Shown here one piece after another: positions 23,956 through 33,375 of a stretch of 64,000 nucleotides of DNA. The stretch is from positions 4,154,001 to 4,218,000 of the forward strand of contig CBDCXQ010000001.1 in the NCBI GenBank assembly GCA_965223835.1. The letters are read 5' to 3'. The notes under the pieces are model-generated. The model worked only from the letters and a program-made list of their open reading frames with translations, did not search any database and had not been told where the DNA came from. This DNA comes from CAVYXZ01 sp965223835. GTDB taxonomy: Bacteria; Chloroflexota; Anaerolineae; Aggregatilineales; Phototrophicaceae. The position numbers and the translations under genes are program-made. How positions within the stretch are numbered: the first letter of the stretch is position 1; each line of letters opens with the position of its first letter.

Positions 23956-24909
23956 ATGAGAGCTGACAGGTTGTTATCCATTGTATTGTTACTACAACGT
24001 CATCAGCGACTCACTGCAAAATCATTGTCTGAGATGCTCAGTGTGACAGAACGCACTATTTATCGCGATATTGTGTCGTTAAATATGGTGGGGGTTCCTA
24101 TTTATACACGCACCGGCCCTGATGGCGGTTGTTTCCTTGATGAACAATATCGCAGTCAATTGAGCTGGTTTACAGATGCTGAGATACAGACATTAGTCTA
24201 TACCGGGTCTGCCACCCCGTTGTCAGAATTGGGTATGGAACGGGTGATGGATAATGCCATCTTGAAACTGTTGTCTTTGCTTCCAAAACAGTATCAACAG
24301 GATGCTGAAAAAATGCGTCAGCGCCTCTATCTTGACCCATCAGGGTGGTATGAAAGCAAGGAAGCACACCCGACTCTGCCTGTACTCAAAGAGGCAGTCT
24401 GGAATGATGAGTGGATTGATGTCATGTACGAAAATTGGGAAGGTAAGCAGCAGTCACGAAAACTTGCACCTTACAGTTTGGTCTATAAAGCTGATAAATG
24501 GTATCTGGTCGCACAGTCAGAAAACCATGAGAATATGCGAACATATCGGGTTTCACGTCTATCGGATGTGCGCTTGCTTTCGCATTCATTTGAGCGTGAT
24601 CCCCAATTTGATATTGCGGCATACTGGCAGGAGGCATCGGAACAGTTTATGAATCGAGTCCCGGTCTATCCTGTTACAATGCGTGTACGACCACATCTTA
24701 TGATTTACTTCCAACATCTATTTTATGGACGCTACACCATCCTTGAAGAGCAGGAGGATTGGTGGCTTCTCCACGTCCAATATACGGTTTTTGAGGAAGC
24801 TCGTGCCAGCGTACTCGGATTGGGCATAGATGCGGAAGTGATTAAGCCTCTCGCTCTGCACGATGCAGTCATCGAACTGGCCTGGGCTATCATTAAAAAG
24901 AATAATTAA
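23956..24909 (+). CDS. HTH-WYL transcriptional regulator (YafY/DeoR-like)
   Basis: 317-residue regulator with an N-terminal winged helix (MRADRLLSIVLLLQRHQRLTAKSLSEMLSVTERTIYRDIVSL, residues 1-43), a linker, and a WYL domain (about 150-235) with the motif WIDVMYENWEGKQQSRKLAPYSLVYKADKWYLVAQSENHENMRTYRVSRLSDVRLL, followed by the C-terminal WCX extension. WYL domains sense ligands, often nucleic-acid related, and such regulators commonly sit near defence genes. ATG 23956 was chosen because GAGG lies 5 nt upstream and the HTH begins there. The gene lies between a relic and the intact copy of the kinase-TIR 3' end. Confidence 0.88.
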   Translation: MRADRLLSIVLLLQRHQRLTAKSLSEMLSVTERTIYRDIVSLNMVGVPIYTRTGPDGGCFLDEQYRSQLSWFTDAEIQTLVYTGSATPLSELGMERVMDNAILKLLSLLPKQYQQDAEKMRQRLYLDPSGWYESKEAHPTLPVLKEAVWNDEWIDVMYENWEGKQQSRKLAPYSLVYKADKWYLVAQSENHENMRTYRVSRLSDVRLLSHSFERDPQFDIAAYWQEASEQFMNRVPVYPVTMRVRPHLMIYFQHLFYGRYTILEEQEDWWLLHVQYTVFEEARASVLGLGIDAEVIKPLALHDAVIELAWAIIKKNN

Positions 24910-24913
24910 TAAA

Positions 24914-26098
24914 CTAATGCGATTTGATCTGTTGCAGCAGCTTTTCAAGTTCAGCATATGGATAGTGCTGAATGATCTGCAATTCAGCCGGCAGTTCATC
25001 GGGTTGCCGACAGATCAGTGGGTAAATCGGCTTATGGTTGTTGAAGAAATAGCGATACTCCATTTTGACATGCCGGGATTCTAGCGCCTCCGGCGATATA
25101 CACAGGATCATCGAGTCACACTCCTTAAGCGCACGATTGATTTCATCCATCCAATCCGCCCCGCCCTCAATCAAATGTTGATCGACCCACCAGCTCAAAC
25201 CTTCGGCTTTTAGCCTGGTAATCAGTGGCTCGACAAAATGCTCCCAATCTGCCCGGCGATAAGAAATGAAGATACGACTCACGCTTACCGAATCCAGTAC
25301 ACTCAGCAACGCATCGGCGCTCTGATAACGATCTTCAGGCCTTTTCGCTAGCAATCTGGTGATGAGCTGGTCCACCTTAATGGGCAGATCAGGACGTAAT
25401 TTGCGCACTGATGGAATGGGTGCATCGAGATGGTTGAGGATAATCTCCATTGGTGAGTCAGCATCGTAGGGCACTTCGCCGGTAAGCAGTTTATAAAAAA
25501 TGACTCCCAGCGCATACAAATCAGTCCGTTCATCCTCCGCTTCACCGCGACATTGCTCAGGGGACATGTAGGCCGGGCTGCCAACCATGCCACCGGCAGT
25601 CGTTTGTTCACCTCTGACGATTCGAGCAATACCAAAGTCCGTCAGTATGATACGGCCATCGCGCCCAAGCATAATATTGGCCGGTTTGACATCACGGTGA
25701 ATCATGTAGTGGCTGTGCGCATAGGCCAGTGCCACGCCTAGCTGGCGAATGATCTGTAACGCCTCGGCAAGTGGCATGTATTGATCGTTTTTCGCTAGCT
25801 TTTTCAAGTGCTGCTCCAGAGTCTGGCCTTCGATCAACTCCGTGACCATAAAATAACTACCGGTTTTCTCGTCATATTCATAGTCATAAGCCTGCATGAT
25901 GTTCGGATGATTCAAGCGGGCAACATTCTGGGCTTCACGCTGAAACCGTGCCTTAAAATCTGCATCTTCCGCTATAAACGTGTGCAGGACTTTGATGGCA
26001 ACATATCGATCAAGGCCTTTGTGGTAGCCGCGATAAACTTCAGCCATGCCACCATGTCCCAGGCGTTCAATGATTTCATATTTCCCTAGCGTTTGCAT
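24914..26098 (-). CDS. Ser/Thr protein kinase fused to a C-terminal TIR domain
   Basis: 394-residue soluble fusion. Kinase residues 6-260: glycine loop GHGGMAEVYRG, VAIKV Lys, HRDVKPANIML (about 133), DFG (TDFGIARI), GSPAYMSPEQ and the DLYALGVIFYKLLTG helix, all present. After a linker, residues 273-394 form a TIR domain beginning SRIFISYRRADWEHFVEPLITRL, with WWVDQHLIEGGADWMDEINRAL and a conserved Glu in RHVKMEYRYFF at the place of the NADase glutamate. No membrane helix. Phosphorylation may gate the TIR part (inference). It is convergent with the WYL gene with only 4 bp between, and divergent from clpB. A 3' relic lies at 23649-23729. Confidence 0.9.
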   Translation of the reverse strand: MQTLGKYEIIERLGHGGMAEVYRGYHKGLDRYVAIKVLHTFIAEDADFKARFQREAQNVARLNHPNIMQAYDYEYDEKTGSYFMVTELIEGQTLEQHLKKLAKNDQYMPLAEALQIIRQLGVALAYAHSHYMIHRDVKPANIMLGRDGRIILTDFGIARIVRGEQTTAGGMVGSPAYMSPEQCRGEAEDERTDLYALGVIFYKLLTGEVPYDADSPMEIILNHLDAPIPSVRKLRPDLPIKVDQLITRLLAKRPEDRYQSADALLSVLDSVSVSRIFISYRRADWEHFVEPLITRLKAEGLSWWVDQHLIEGGADWMDEINRALKECDSMILCISPEALESRHVKMEYRYFFNNHKPIYPLICRQPDELPAELQIIQHYPYAELEKLLQQIKSH

Positions 26099-26232
26099 TG
26101 CAATCTCATGAATAGGTCCATCTCTAAATGTGTATTATAACCGCATACGAAAGGCTGCATCCAATATTAAATAAATTCCGTTTGCACTTTGCTCCAACCT
26201 ACACCCCTCTTGCAGTTTTTTGATGCATTTCA

Positions 26233-26247
26233 TATGCGTTGAGCATA
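26233..26247. promoter_or_regulatory. Small palindrome upstream of clpB
   Basis: TATGC-GTTGA-GCATA lies 40-55 nt before the clpB ATG. It does not match CIRCE or HAIR. It may be the operator of another heat-shock repressor, or chance. Confidence 0.25.
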
Positions 26248-26287
26248 CAATAAACCTATAACGAAATAGAGGGGAGTCTGTATTGCT

Positions 26288-28894
26288 ATGGACTTGAAAA
26301 AATTTACCAATAAAGCGCAGGAGAGCCTGGTCGGTGCACAGTCGCTGGCGGTGGAGTTTGGACATCCTGAACTGGAACCATTACACTTGATCGTCGCGTT
26401 GATGCAGCAGGCGGAGGGCGTCGTCCCAGAAGTCGTTGCCAAAATCGGGGCGCGGCCACAGGCGGTACTAGGGGACCTGGAAAATACCCTGGACAATCGC
26501 CCGCGTGTCTCTGGCAGCAACGCACAAGTGGGCCTGGGCCGGGCGATCCAGCGTGTCATTAATCAGGCCGAAAAAGAAGCAAAACAGATGCGCGATGATT
26601 ATGTCAGCACCGAGCATCTGCTGCTGGCGCTGAGTCAGGCCGATCAGGTGGGCAACATTCTGCAACAGCATGGCGTCAATCGCGATGCCATCCTCCAGGC
26701 CCTGGCGAGTATTCGTGGCGGTCAACGGGTCACCAGCCAGGACCCCGAAGGCACGTTCCAGAGCCTCGAAAAATATGGTCGCGATCTGACCGATATGGCG
26801 CGGCGCGGTGAGTTGGATCCGGTGATCGGGCGCGATGACGAAATCCGTCGCGTGACGCAGGTGCTCAGCCGCCGGACCAAGAATAATCCGGTCCTGATCG
26901 GTGAGGCCGGTGTTGGCAAAACGGCGATTGCCGAGGGTCTCAGCCAGCGCATCGTCAATGGTGATGTGCCAGAAAGTCTGCGCAATAAGCAGATTATCGC
27001 GCTGGATATGGGCGCACTGGTTGCCGGGGCCAAGTATCGCGGTGAGTTTGAAGAGCGGCTCAAGGCGGTGCTGAAAGAAGTCGCTGACAGCGCGGGCAAT
27101 ATTATCCTGTTTCTGGATGAATTGCATACCATTGTCGGTGCGGGTGCGGCTGAAGGCGCAATGGATGCCAGCAACATGCTGAAGCCGATGCTGGCCCGCG
27201 GCGAATTACACGCCATTGGCGCAACCACGCTCGATGAATACCGTCAGCACATCGAAAAAGATGCCGCTCTGGAACGCCGTTTCCAGCCGGTGTTCGTGGA
27301 TGAACCCAGCGTCGAAGATACCATCAGTATTTTGCGCGGCCTGAAAGAGCGCTATGAGGTGCATCATGGCGTCCGCATTCAAGACAATGCCGTGATCGCT
27401 GCCGCGACGCTCAGCCAGCGTTATTTGCCCGACCGTCAATTGCCGGATAAAGCGATTGACCTGATTGATGAGGCCGCTGCTTACCTGAAGATGCAGATCG
27501 ACTCCAAGCCGGTGGCGCTGGATAACCTCGAACGACAGATTATGCAGCTTGAGATCGAGCGCGAGGCACTGCGGCAGGAACGCGACAAAAATTCGCAGCA
27601 ACGCCTGGAAGCCATTGGCGGCGAGATCGCTGATCTGGAAGAAGAGAAGAGTGGCCTGGCGGCTCGCTGGCAAACCGAGAAAGACGCCATCCAGGGCATC
27701 CAAAGTGTGAAAGCGCAGATGGATGAAGCGCGTACTGAACTGGAACGGGTTGAACGCCAGCAAAATCTGGAAGAAGCGGCCCGAATTCGCTATGGCACGC
27801 TGCCCGATCTGGACAAGCAACTGGCGACGGCAGAGGAATATCTGGCGAATTTGCAGGCCGACGGTTCGTTGCTGAAAGAAGAAGTGGATGCCGATGAAGT
27901 CGCGGCAGTCGTCTCGCGTTGGACCGGTGTACCGGTTTCACGATTGCTGGAAGGCGAAGTCGAGAAGCTATTGCGGATGGAAGATCGCCTGCATGAGCGC
28001 GTGATCGGCCAGGATGATGCCGTGCGGGCCGTAGCCGCCGCCGTGCGCCGGAGTCGCGCGGGTTTGCAGGATCCCAATCGCCCGGTGGGGACGTTTATGT
28101 TCCTGGGGCCAACCGGGGTGGGCAAGACTGAACTGGCCCGGTCACTGGCGGAATTCATGTTCGATGACCAGGACGCGATGGTCCGCATCGACATGAGCGA
28201 ATATGGGGAACGGCACGGGGTTGCCCGTTTGATCGGTGCGCCGCCCGGATATGTCGGTTATGAAGAAGGCGGCCAACTGACCGAAGCGGTCCGACGACGA
28301 CCCTATGCCGTTGTGTTATTCGATGAAATCGAAAAGGCGCACCCGGAAGTCTTCAACATCTTCCTGCAAGTGTTCGATGATGGTCGCCTGACCGATGGGC
28401 ACGGGCGCACGGTGAATTTCACCAACACGATCATCATCATGACCAGCAACGTCGGCAGCCACATGATAAAGCAGATGGGTCCCGACGCCGATAAACAGGC
28501 CCTGCGCAATGCCGTGATGCTCGAACTTGACCACCAGTTCCGGCCCGAGTTTTTAAATCGGCTGGACGAGATCATCCTGTTCCACAGCCTGACCCTTACC
28601 GACATCACGCGCATCGTGGATGTGCAGTTGCGCAATCTGGAGCAGTTATTAGCGCAGCGCAACCTGACGCTAGAACTCACGACGGATGCCAAGCTGTTCC
28701 TGGCCGAACAGGGCTTCGACCCGGTGTATGGTGCCCGTCCGCTGAAACGCGCCATTCAGCAACATTTGCAGGACCCGCTGGCGACCAATCTGCTGGAAGG
28801 CAACCTGCGCGATGGCGATCATATTGTTGTCGATGTCAGCGATGAGGGCTTGTACTTCACGCCGATTGAAATCACCGAAGGCGAAGTGCTGTAA
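26288..28894 (+). CDS. clpB: ATP-dependent disaggregase ClpB
   Basis: Hexameric AAA+ chaperone that threads proteins out of aggregates together with DnaK. 868 residues in the full ClpB order: N domain (1-145; [28 protein letters not shown]), NBD1 with Walker A GEAGVGKT (about 205) and Walker [10 protein letters not shown], the coiled-coil middle domain (about 400-530, which distinguishes ClpB from ClpA/ClpC), and NBD2 with GPTGVGKTE (about 608), [10 protein letters not shown] and sensor-2 [16 protein letters not shown] is 11 nt before the ATG. Single gene; a terminator follows. The upstream 26099-26287 gap holds its promoter region and a 5-5-5 palindrome. Confidence 0.97.
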   Translation: MDLKKFTNKAQESLVGAQSLAVEFGHPELEPLHLIVALMQQAEGVVPEVVAKIGARPQAVLGDLENTLDNRPRVSGSNAQVGLGRAIQRVINQAEKEAKQMRDDYVSTEHLLLALSQADQVGNILQQHGVNRDAILQALASIRGGQRVTSQDPEGTFQSLEKYGRDLTDMARRGELDPVIGRDDEIRRVTQVLSRRTKNNPVLIGEAGVGKTAIAEGLSQRIVNGDVPESLRNKQIIALDMGALVAGAKYRGEFEERLKAVLKEVADSAGNIILFLDELHTIVGAGAAEGAMDASNMLKPMLARGELHAIGATTLDEYRQHIEKDAALERRFQPVFVDEPSVEDTISILRGLKERYEVHHGVRIQDNAVIAAATLSQRYLPDRQLPDKAIDLIDEAAAYLKMQIDSKPVALDNLERQIMQLEIEREALRQERDKNSQQRLEAIGGEIADLEEEKSGLAARWQTEKDAIQGIQSVKAQMDEARTELERVERQQNLEEAARIRYGTLPDLDKQLATAEEYLANLQADGSLLKEEVDADEVAAVVSRWTGVPVSRLLEGEVEKLLRMEDRLHERVIGQDDAVRAVAAAVRRSRAGLQDPNRPVGTFMFLGPTGVGKTELARSLAEFMFDDQDAMVRIDMSEYGERHGVARLIGAPPGYVGYEEGGQLTEAVRRRPYAVVLFDEIEKAHPEVFNIFLQVFDDGRLTDGHGRTVNFTNTIIIMTSNVGSHMIKQMGPDADKQALRNAVMLELDHQFRPEFLNRLDEIILFHSLTLTDITRIVDVQLRNLEQLLAQRNLTLELTTDAKLFLAEQGFDPVYGARPLKRAIQQHLQDPLATNLLEGNLRDGDHIVVDVSDEGLYFTPIEITEGEVL

Positions 28895-28913
28895 GCAGTT
28901 TAGCAATTCAGCG

Positions 28914-28943
28914 AAGGCAGTCCAGCGCGGGCTGCCTTTGTCT
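28914..28943 (+). terminator. clpB terminator
   Basis: AAGGCAGTCC / GGGCTGCCTT stem of 10 bp with one G-U pair and a 5-nt loop (28914-28938), followed by TTGTCT. 20 bp after the clpB stop codon. Confidence 0.7.
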
Positions 28944-28971
28944 GCACAGATCTTAAGCTAGCGAGTACCGT

Positions 28972-29211
28972 TTAGAATAATCTACGCAAAACTTTCTTCA
29001 GTATCCCTTCGGATGATATATTCCGCGACCAAGCATTCGGCCAACCATCGAAGCTGATGATCACTTCATCGTTGATTATCAGTGTGTAGAGTGGCTCTTC
29101 GGGAAAATCATTGATGCGCAAAACCCAGTTCTGTCCATATACTGTGGCTACGTAAGGAAATTCAGGTTCGGAGGTCTCTTGCCAAGAAACTGCTGTCTCA
29201 AGCCAATCCAT
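28972..29211 (-). CDS. Conserved hypothetical protein, 79 residues
   Basis: Short acidic protein MDWLETAVSWQETSEPEF... with a beta-rich core (PYVATVYGQNWVLRINDFPEEPLYTLIINDEVIISFDGWPNAW) and a basic tail (KKVLRRLF). The PEEPLYTL and DGWPNAW segments recur in small uncharacterised bacterial proteins, so it is probably real. No domain name or partner can be given. It starts 8 bp after the moaA stop on the same strand and may be cotranscribed with moaA, though a functional link is not evident. Confidence 0.6.
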   Translation of the reverse strand: MDWLETAVSWQETSEPEFPYVATVYGQNWVLRINDFPEEPLYTLIINDEVIISFDGWPNAWSRNISSEGILKKVLRRLF

Positions 29212-29219
29212 TGCGATTG

Positions 29220-30221
29220 TTACCCCCCAATATGGTACATCTCGACCTTTTCGGAGCGGGGTTGGTTGGCACGTTCTTCGCTATAGCGGTCGGTGCGCTG
29301 GCTCCACGTCTTGAAGATGATCTGCTCAATCTCACCATCGCTTGCGCCGTTGCGCAGGGGGTCACGTAAATCGGTGCCCTTGTTGGCGAATAAGCAGGTG
29401 AAAATCTCCCCTTCTGGCGACAGGCGCATCCGTGTGCAGGAGCCACAGAACGGTTGCGTCACCGAGGTAATCAGGCCGATCTCGCCGCTGCCATCGACAT
29501 AGCGATAACGGCGGGCGACTTCGCCGTGATAATTCTTGCCCGCCGGTTCCAGTGGCAGTTCGGCGTGTATCATGTTGACGATGGCCTTCGCCGGGACCAC
29601 ATCATCCATGCGCCAGCCGTTCATCGTGCCGACATCCATGTACTCAATGAAGCGCACAATCCAGCCGCGCTCCCGCGCATAACGGGCGAGATCGACAAGC
29701 GTGTGATCGTTGACGCCCTTCTGCACCACCGCATTGATTTTGATCGGCCCCAGGCCCGCTGCTTCTGCCGCATCAATGCCCGTTAGCACCTTTTCCACGC
29801 TGGACCGGCGTCCATTCATCTGTTGGAAGATTTCGTCGTCAAGCGTGTCCAGGCTGACGGTGACGCGCTGTAAGCCCGCTGCTTTGAGCAACTCAGCTTT
29901 TTGCGGCAGAAAATACGCGTTGGTCGTCATCGCCAGATCATCTACGCCGTCAATCGCCGCAAGCTGGGCGATCAATTGTTCGATGTCCTGCCGGACCAGC
30001 GGTTCACCGCCGGTGATGCGCAGCTTGACCGCGCCCTGCCGCACGATGATCTTTGCCAGCCGCGTGATCTCCTCAAACGACAGGATTTCTGCGCGCGGCA
30101 AGAATTTGTAACCCTCGCCAAAAATCTCGGCAGGCATACAGTAGGTGCAGCGGAAATTGCAACGGTCCGTGACCGAAATCCGCAGATCACGCAGGGGGCG
30201 CTTGTACTGGTCGGTTAGCAT
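29220..30221 (-). CDS. moaA: GTP 3',8-cyclase (molybdenum cofactor biosynthesis)
   Basis: Radical-SAM enzyme converting GTP to 3',8-cH2GTP, first step of molybdopterin synthesis with MoaC. 333 residues. The radical-SAM cluster motif is CNFRCTYC (near residue 20), the SAM-binding GGEP is present (RITGGEPLVR), and the C-terminal second 4Fe-4S cluster uses CGSC...CLF (CGSCTRMRLSPEGEIFTC). The protein ends in Gly-Gly, as MoaA does for GTP activation. ATG 30221 is in the usual position relative to YKRPLRDLRISVTDRCNF. No other moa genes are in the window and no Moco riboswitch was seen upstream. Confidence 0.95.
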   Translation of the reverse strand: MLTDQYKRPLRDLRISVTDRCNFRCTYCMPAEIFGEGYKFLPRAEILSFEEITRLAKIIVRQGAVKLRITGGEPLVRQDIEQLIAQLAAIDGVDDLAMTTNAYFLPQKAELLKAAGLQRVTVSLDTLDDEIFQQMNGRRSSVEKVLTGIDAAEAAGLGPIKINAVVQKGVNDHTLVDLARYARERGWIVRFIEYMDVGTMNGWRMDDVVPAKAIVNMIHAELPLEPAGKNYHGEVARRYRYVDGSGEIGLITSVTQPFCGSCTRMRLSPEGEIFTCLFANKGTDLRDPLRNGASDGEIEQIIFKTWSQRTDRYSEERANQPRSEKVEMYHIGG

Positions 30222-30391
30222 GGGCGTCTCTTTTGACGATTGTTAATGCTAATGAGTCTATCTACAGTGTATAAGATTCACGCTTTTTTCTCAAGAATAT
30301 CTGTTTAATTCCCGGTGAGTGTCCAATAGGGCGGCAATCGCTATAATTGCCAGCTATGCAACAGTCAAGATTACTCACTCGGAGAGAATCT

Positions 30392-31753
30392 ATGTCCCAG
30401 CCCAACATCCTCTTCATTATGGACGATCAACATCGCTATGATTATCTGGGGGCTGCCAAAGCATCATTTGTTAGCACCCCAAATCTCGATCAACTGGCCG
30501 CGCGTGGGGTTCGCTTTACCCACTGTGCGGTCAATGCGCCGGTGTGTGCCCCGTCGCGTATCGGGCTTGCCAGTGGATTGCAGCCCCGTCGGTTGGGCGC
30601 TCTCAATAACCAGAGCTTCCTGCCGCAGCACACCCCAACCTACTATCAGCGCTTGCGGGCTAATAATTATCTGGTGGGGCTGGTGGGCAAGCTGGATCTC
30701 GCCAAACCCAATGGGCACATCGGTCAACGCGGCGAGCGACCCTGGACCTACAGCCTCGGTTTCACGCATCCCCATGAGACCGAAGGCAAAATGAACGCCG
30801 GTTCGGTGCCGCCGGGCAGTGGACCATACACCACCTTTTTAAGCCAACACGGCCTGGTCGAACAATTTCAAACCGATTATGCGCAACGACAGGCCAATGG
30901 CTGGATTCAAAATGCATCGCACGATTCGGTGCTGCCCGAAGCAGCGTTTCATGATGTTTACATCGGGCAAAAGACCGTCCAGTGGATTGAAGATGTCAAC
31001 GCCGACTTCGCCTGGCACCTGTTCGTCAGCTTTGTCGGTCCGCATGACCCCTTTGATCCACCGACCAGCTATGCAGATCGCTATCGTAACGCTGAAATGC
31101 CACCTGCGATTGTCGACGACCTGAACGGCAAACCAGACTGGATTCAGCGTCGTGCCCTGGACATCACGCCGGAGGAAATCGCCATCACCCGCCGCCAATA
31201 TTGCGCTGCCATTGAGGTGATTGACGATCAGATTGGGGCGATTATCAACGCGGTTGACCAGCGCGGCATGTTGGAGAATACGGTCATCATCTTCGCCAGC
31301 GATCATGGCGAGATGCTGGGCGATCATGGCTTGTATCAGAAATCCACCCCCTATGAAGCGTCTCTGCGCGTTCCACTCATCATCGCCGGACCAAGCATTG
31401 AAGGCGGGCGTATAACCGATACACTGGTCGAGCTGATTGACCTCAACCCGACCATCTGCGAACTGGCGGGATTGTCGCCCCAACCGGATATTGATGCGCG
31501 TTCACTGGGGCCGATTCTGAACGGCACCGCGGCAAAGCATCGCACCAATACCGTCAGCGTGCTCGATAATTTCGAGTGCATCCGCACGGAAACGCACAAG
31601 CTGATTCGCAATACCAATAGCATCACCGAGTTGTATGACCTGACCTTTGATCCCCACGAATTACACAATATCGCTGACGAACAACCCGAACTGGTCCAGG
31701 AGCTAAGCCAGCTTTTGCGGGCGCGTTTGTTAGAAGGTGAGTGGCAGCGATGA
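30392..31753 (+). CDS. Sulfatase (alkaline phosphatase superfamily, formylglycine type)
   Basis: Hydrolyses a sulfate ester (or phosphonate/phosphate ester). 453 residues without a signal peptide. Metal-binding start NILFIMDDQHRYDY, catalytic signature NAPVCAPSRIGLASG (Cys about residue 52 in a CxPSR box, converted to formylglycine), later metal site FASDHGEMLGDHGLYQKSTPYEASLRVPLII. Start ATG 30392 has GGAGAGA 5 nt upstream; the earlier ATG 30356 is nearly on the promoter (TATAAT 30338-30343). Cytoplasmic location is unusual for carbohydrate sulfatases. Its TGA overlaps the ATG of a threonine-synthase-like gene (ATGA), so the two enzymes are coupled. Confidence 0.9.
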   Translation: MSQPNILFIMDDQHRYDYLGAAKASFVSTPNLDQLAARGVRFTHCAVNAPVCAPSRIGLASGLQPRRLGALNNQSFLPQHTPTYYQRLRANNYLVGLVGKLDLAKPNGHIGQRGERPWTYSLGFTHPHETEGKMNAGSVPPGSGPYTTFLSQHGLVEQFQTDYAQRQANGWIQNASHDSVLPEAAFHDVYIGQKTVQWIEDVNADFAWHLFVSFVGPHDPFDPPTSYADRYRNAEMPPAIVDDLNGKPDWIQRRALDITPEEIAITRRQYCAAIEVIDDQIGAIINAVDQRGMLENTVIIFASDHGEMLGDHGLYQKSTPYEASLRVPLIIAGPSIEGGRITDTLVELIDLNPTICELAGLSPQPDIDARSLGPILNGTAAKHRTNTVSVLDNFECIRTETHKLIRNTNSITELYDLTFDPHELHNIADEQPELVQELSQLLRARLLEGEWQR

Positions 31754-32835
31754 AGCCGGAACTCGTAGGCGTAACCAGTGGACAGTCTGCCGGACCGCTG
31801 GACTGGCAACTCAATAGTGAAAAGCTGGCGATTGCCAATCTCCCAGCGTTTGATGAGCAGGCGATTATCGAGAACGAATGGAGCCTGTGGCGCTATGCCG
31901 CGATGCTACCGGTAGAACGTCGAGTTTCACTGGGCGCGGGCCTCACACCACTGATTCCCACCGAATTCGACGGTATACGTTTCCAGGCCAAGCTGGAATA
32001 TCTGAATCCGACTGGCTCATTCAAAGATCGCGGGACGACGGTGCTGGTCAATCATTTGCTTACCCATAATGTGACTGAAGTCATCGAGGATTCTTCAGGA
32101 AACGCTGGGGCCTCACTTGCCGCTTATACGGGTGCCGCCGGTATCAAAGCCCGCATTTTTGTTCCGGCAGGTGCTCCCGTCGGCAAAAAAAATCTAATTG
32201 CCGCATTTGGTGCTGAGATCGTCGCCGTACCCGGTTCTCGTGTGGCAGCGACAGCGGCCTGTCTGGAAGCGGCGCAAACTACAGTCTATGCCAGTCACGC
32301 CTGGAGTCCGTTTTTCGTCGCTGGACAGATGACCTGTGCCTGGGAAATATGGGAGCAGTTGGGAAGGCGTGTGCCCGATGCGATCATCACCTGTGTTGGG
32401 CACGGTGGATTATTCCTGGGGCTGGACCGGGGATTTCAGGCCTTGCTGGACGCCGGTTTGATCAAAACCCTGCCACGCCTTTATGCTGCACAATCAGCAA
32501 GTTGTGATCCGATTGTACGCGCCTGGGAACAGGATCTTGAAACAGTAGAACCCGTTGAACAACAACCCAGCGTCGCCGATGGCATCGCGGTCACAACTCC
32601 CGTTCACGGAGCCGAGATTCTGTCAACGTTGAGAGCAACCAACGGCGCAGCCTTACGCGTTACCGATGATGCCATACTCACGGCCCAACAGCAGCTATGG
32701 CAGCGAGGCCTCATGATCGAACCCACCAGCGCGGTGCCAGTCGCCGCCCTCAAACAGATTATGGCCGAGATAGGCACTGATGCGACTGTTATTGTTCCCC
32801 TCACGGGCAGCGGTTTGAAAAACCTAAAAACGTAA
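31750..32835 (+). CDS. PLP-dependent threonine-synthase-like enzyme
   Basis: Fold-type II PLP enzyme of 361 residues. The Schiff-base Lys lies in LNPTGSFKDRGTTVLV, the family motif of threonine synthase, followed by the phosphate-binding SSGNAGASLAAY and CVGHGGLFLGL (Gly-rich loop). The true threonine synthase substrate is O-phosphohomoserine; related enzymes act on other beta/gamma-substituted amino acids, and the short N-terminus does not settle which. The ATG at 31750 overlaps the sulfatase stop, pointing to a shared pathway, perhaps removal and use of a substituted amino acid (inference). A long hairpin lies just downstream. Confidence 0.82.
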   Translation: MKPELVGVTSGQSAGPLDWQLNSEKLAIANLPAFDEQAIIENEWSLWRYAAMLPVERRVSLGAGLTPLIPTEFDGIRFQAKLEYLNPTGSFKDRGTTVLVNHLLTHNVTEVIEDSSGNAGASLAAYTGAAGIKARIFVPAGAPVGKKNLIAAFGAEIVAVPGSRVAATAACLEAAQTTVYASHAWSPFFVAGQMTCAWEIWEQLGRRVPDAIITCVGHGGLFLGLDRGFQALLDAGLIKTLPRLYAAQSASCDPIVRAWEQDLETVEPVEQQPSVADGIAVTTPVHGAEILSTLRATNGAALRVTDDAILTAQQQLWQRGLMIEPTSAVPVAALKQIMAEIGTDATVIVPLTGSGLKNLKT

Positions 32836-32864
32836 ATATTATGAAATTATCGGCAATATTGCGT

Positions 32865-32896
32865 AATGGTAAGCATTTTGTTGAGTGCTTACCATT
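32865..32896. promoter_or_regulatory. 11-bp perfect inverted repeat, operator or hairpin
   Basis: AATGGTAAGCA and TGCTTACCATT around a 10-nt spacer, 30 bp after the PLP-enzyme stop. No T-run follows, and the right arm contains the -35 (TTACCA, 32889-32894) of a promoter whose TATAAA is at 32911-32916, so it probably binds a regulator controlling the receiver gene. Confidence 0.5.
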
Positions 32897-32916
32897 AGAA
32901 TGAAGTTGAGTATAAA
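32889..32916 (+). promoter_or_regulatory. Promoter of the receiver-only gene
   Basis: TTACCA, 16-nt spacer, TATAAA. Predicted start near 32923, 16 nt before ATG 32939. Confidence 0.5.
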
Positions 32917-32938
32917 AGATACAACGATTGGTTTTTCT

Positions 32939-33319
32939 ATGTGCGCCATAAATGAACTTATCCTGGTAGTTGATGATGACCCGGCACTGCGCCAGGGCCT
33001 GCAAGAAATACTGGAGTTCTCCGGTTATGCAGTTTTGACAGCATCAAGTGCGCACGAAGGGCTGACGATCCTGCACGAGGTAGAAAACAAGCCAGGCTTG
33101 ATTATCACCGATGTGTTGATGCGTGGGATGGATGGCTTTCAATTCTATCAAGCGGTCTACGCTGATGTAGAATTACGTGAGATTCCATTTATCTTTTTGT
33201 CTGCCAAAAATGCGCTGGGTAAAGATGTTGAGCGCCAGGGCTTGCAGGCTCATTATGTTGCCAAGCCATTCATCGTTGATGATTTATTATCAACCGTCAA
33301 GAATGTCATCAACGTCTAG
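32939..33319 (+). CDS. Stand-alone response regulator receiver (CheY-like)
   Basis: 126-residue single REC domain: acidic pair ILVVDDDPALR, phospho-acceptor Asp in LIITDVLMRGMDGF, switch Thr/Ser in FIFLSAKN and Lys in VAKPFIVDDLL. No output domain, so it signals by protein contact or acts as a phosphate shuttle. No kinase is adjacent; the nearest kinases are at 12-15 kb. Start ATG 32939 is chosen from the predicted transcription start and from the usual receiver length; no clear ribosome site. The next gene encodes a large membrane protein 56 bp downstream. Confidence 0.85.
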   Translation: MCAINELILVVDDDPALRQGLQEILEFSGYAVLTASSAHEGLTILHEVENKPGLIITDVLMRGMDGFQFYQAVYADVELREIPFIFLSAKNALGKDVERQGLQAHYVAKPFIVDDLLSTVKNVINV

Positions 33320-33375
33320 GCTTGTAAATCAGATGACAGGGGCTACAATCCTGGCTCTTTTGATGCGAGTTATGG

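Noticed and set aside
26100..26287. CIRCE or HAIR heat-shock operator before clpB
   Set aside because: No TTAGCACTC-N9-GAGTGCTAA or CTTGAG-type repeat is present; only a short TATGC/GCATA palindrome.
30222..30391. Molybdenum cofactor riboswitch before moaA
   Set aside because: The short divergent gap shows no conserved Moco RNA core and is too small once both promoters are placed.
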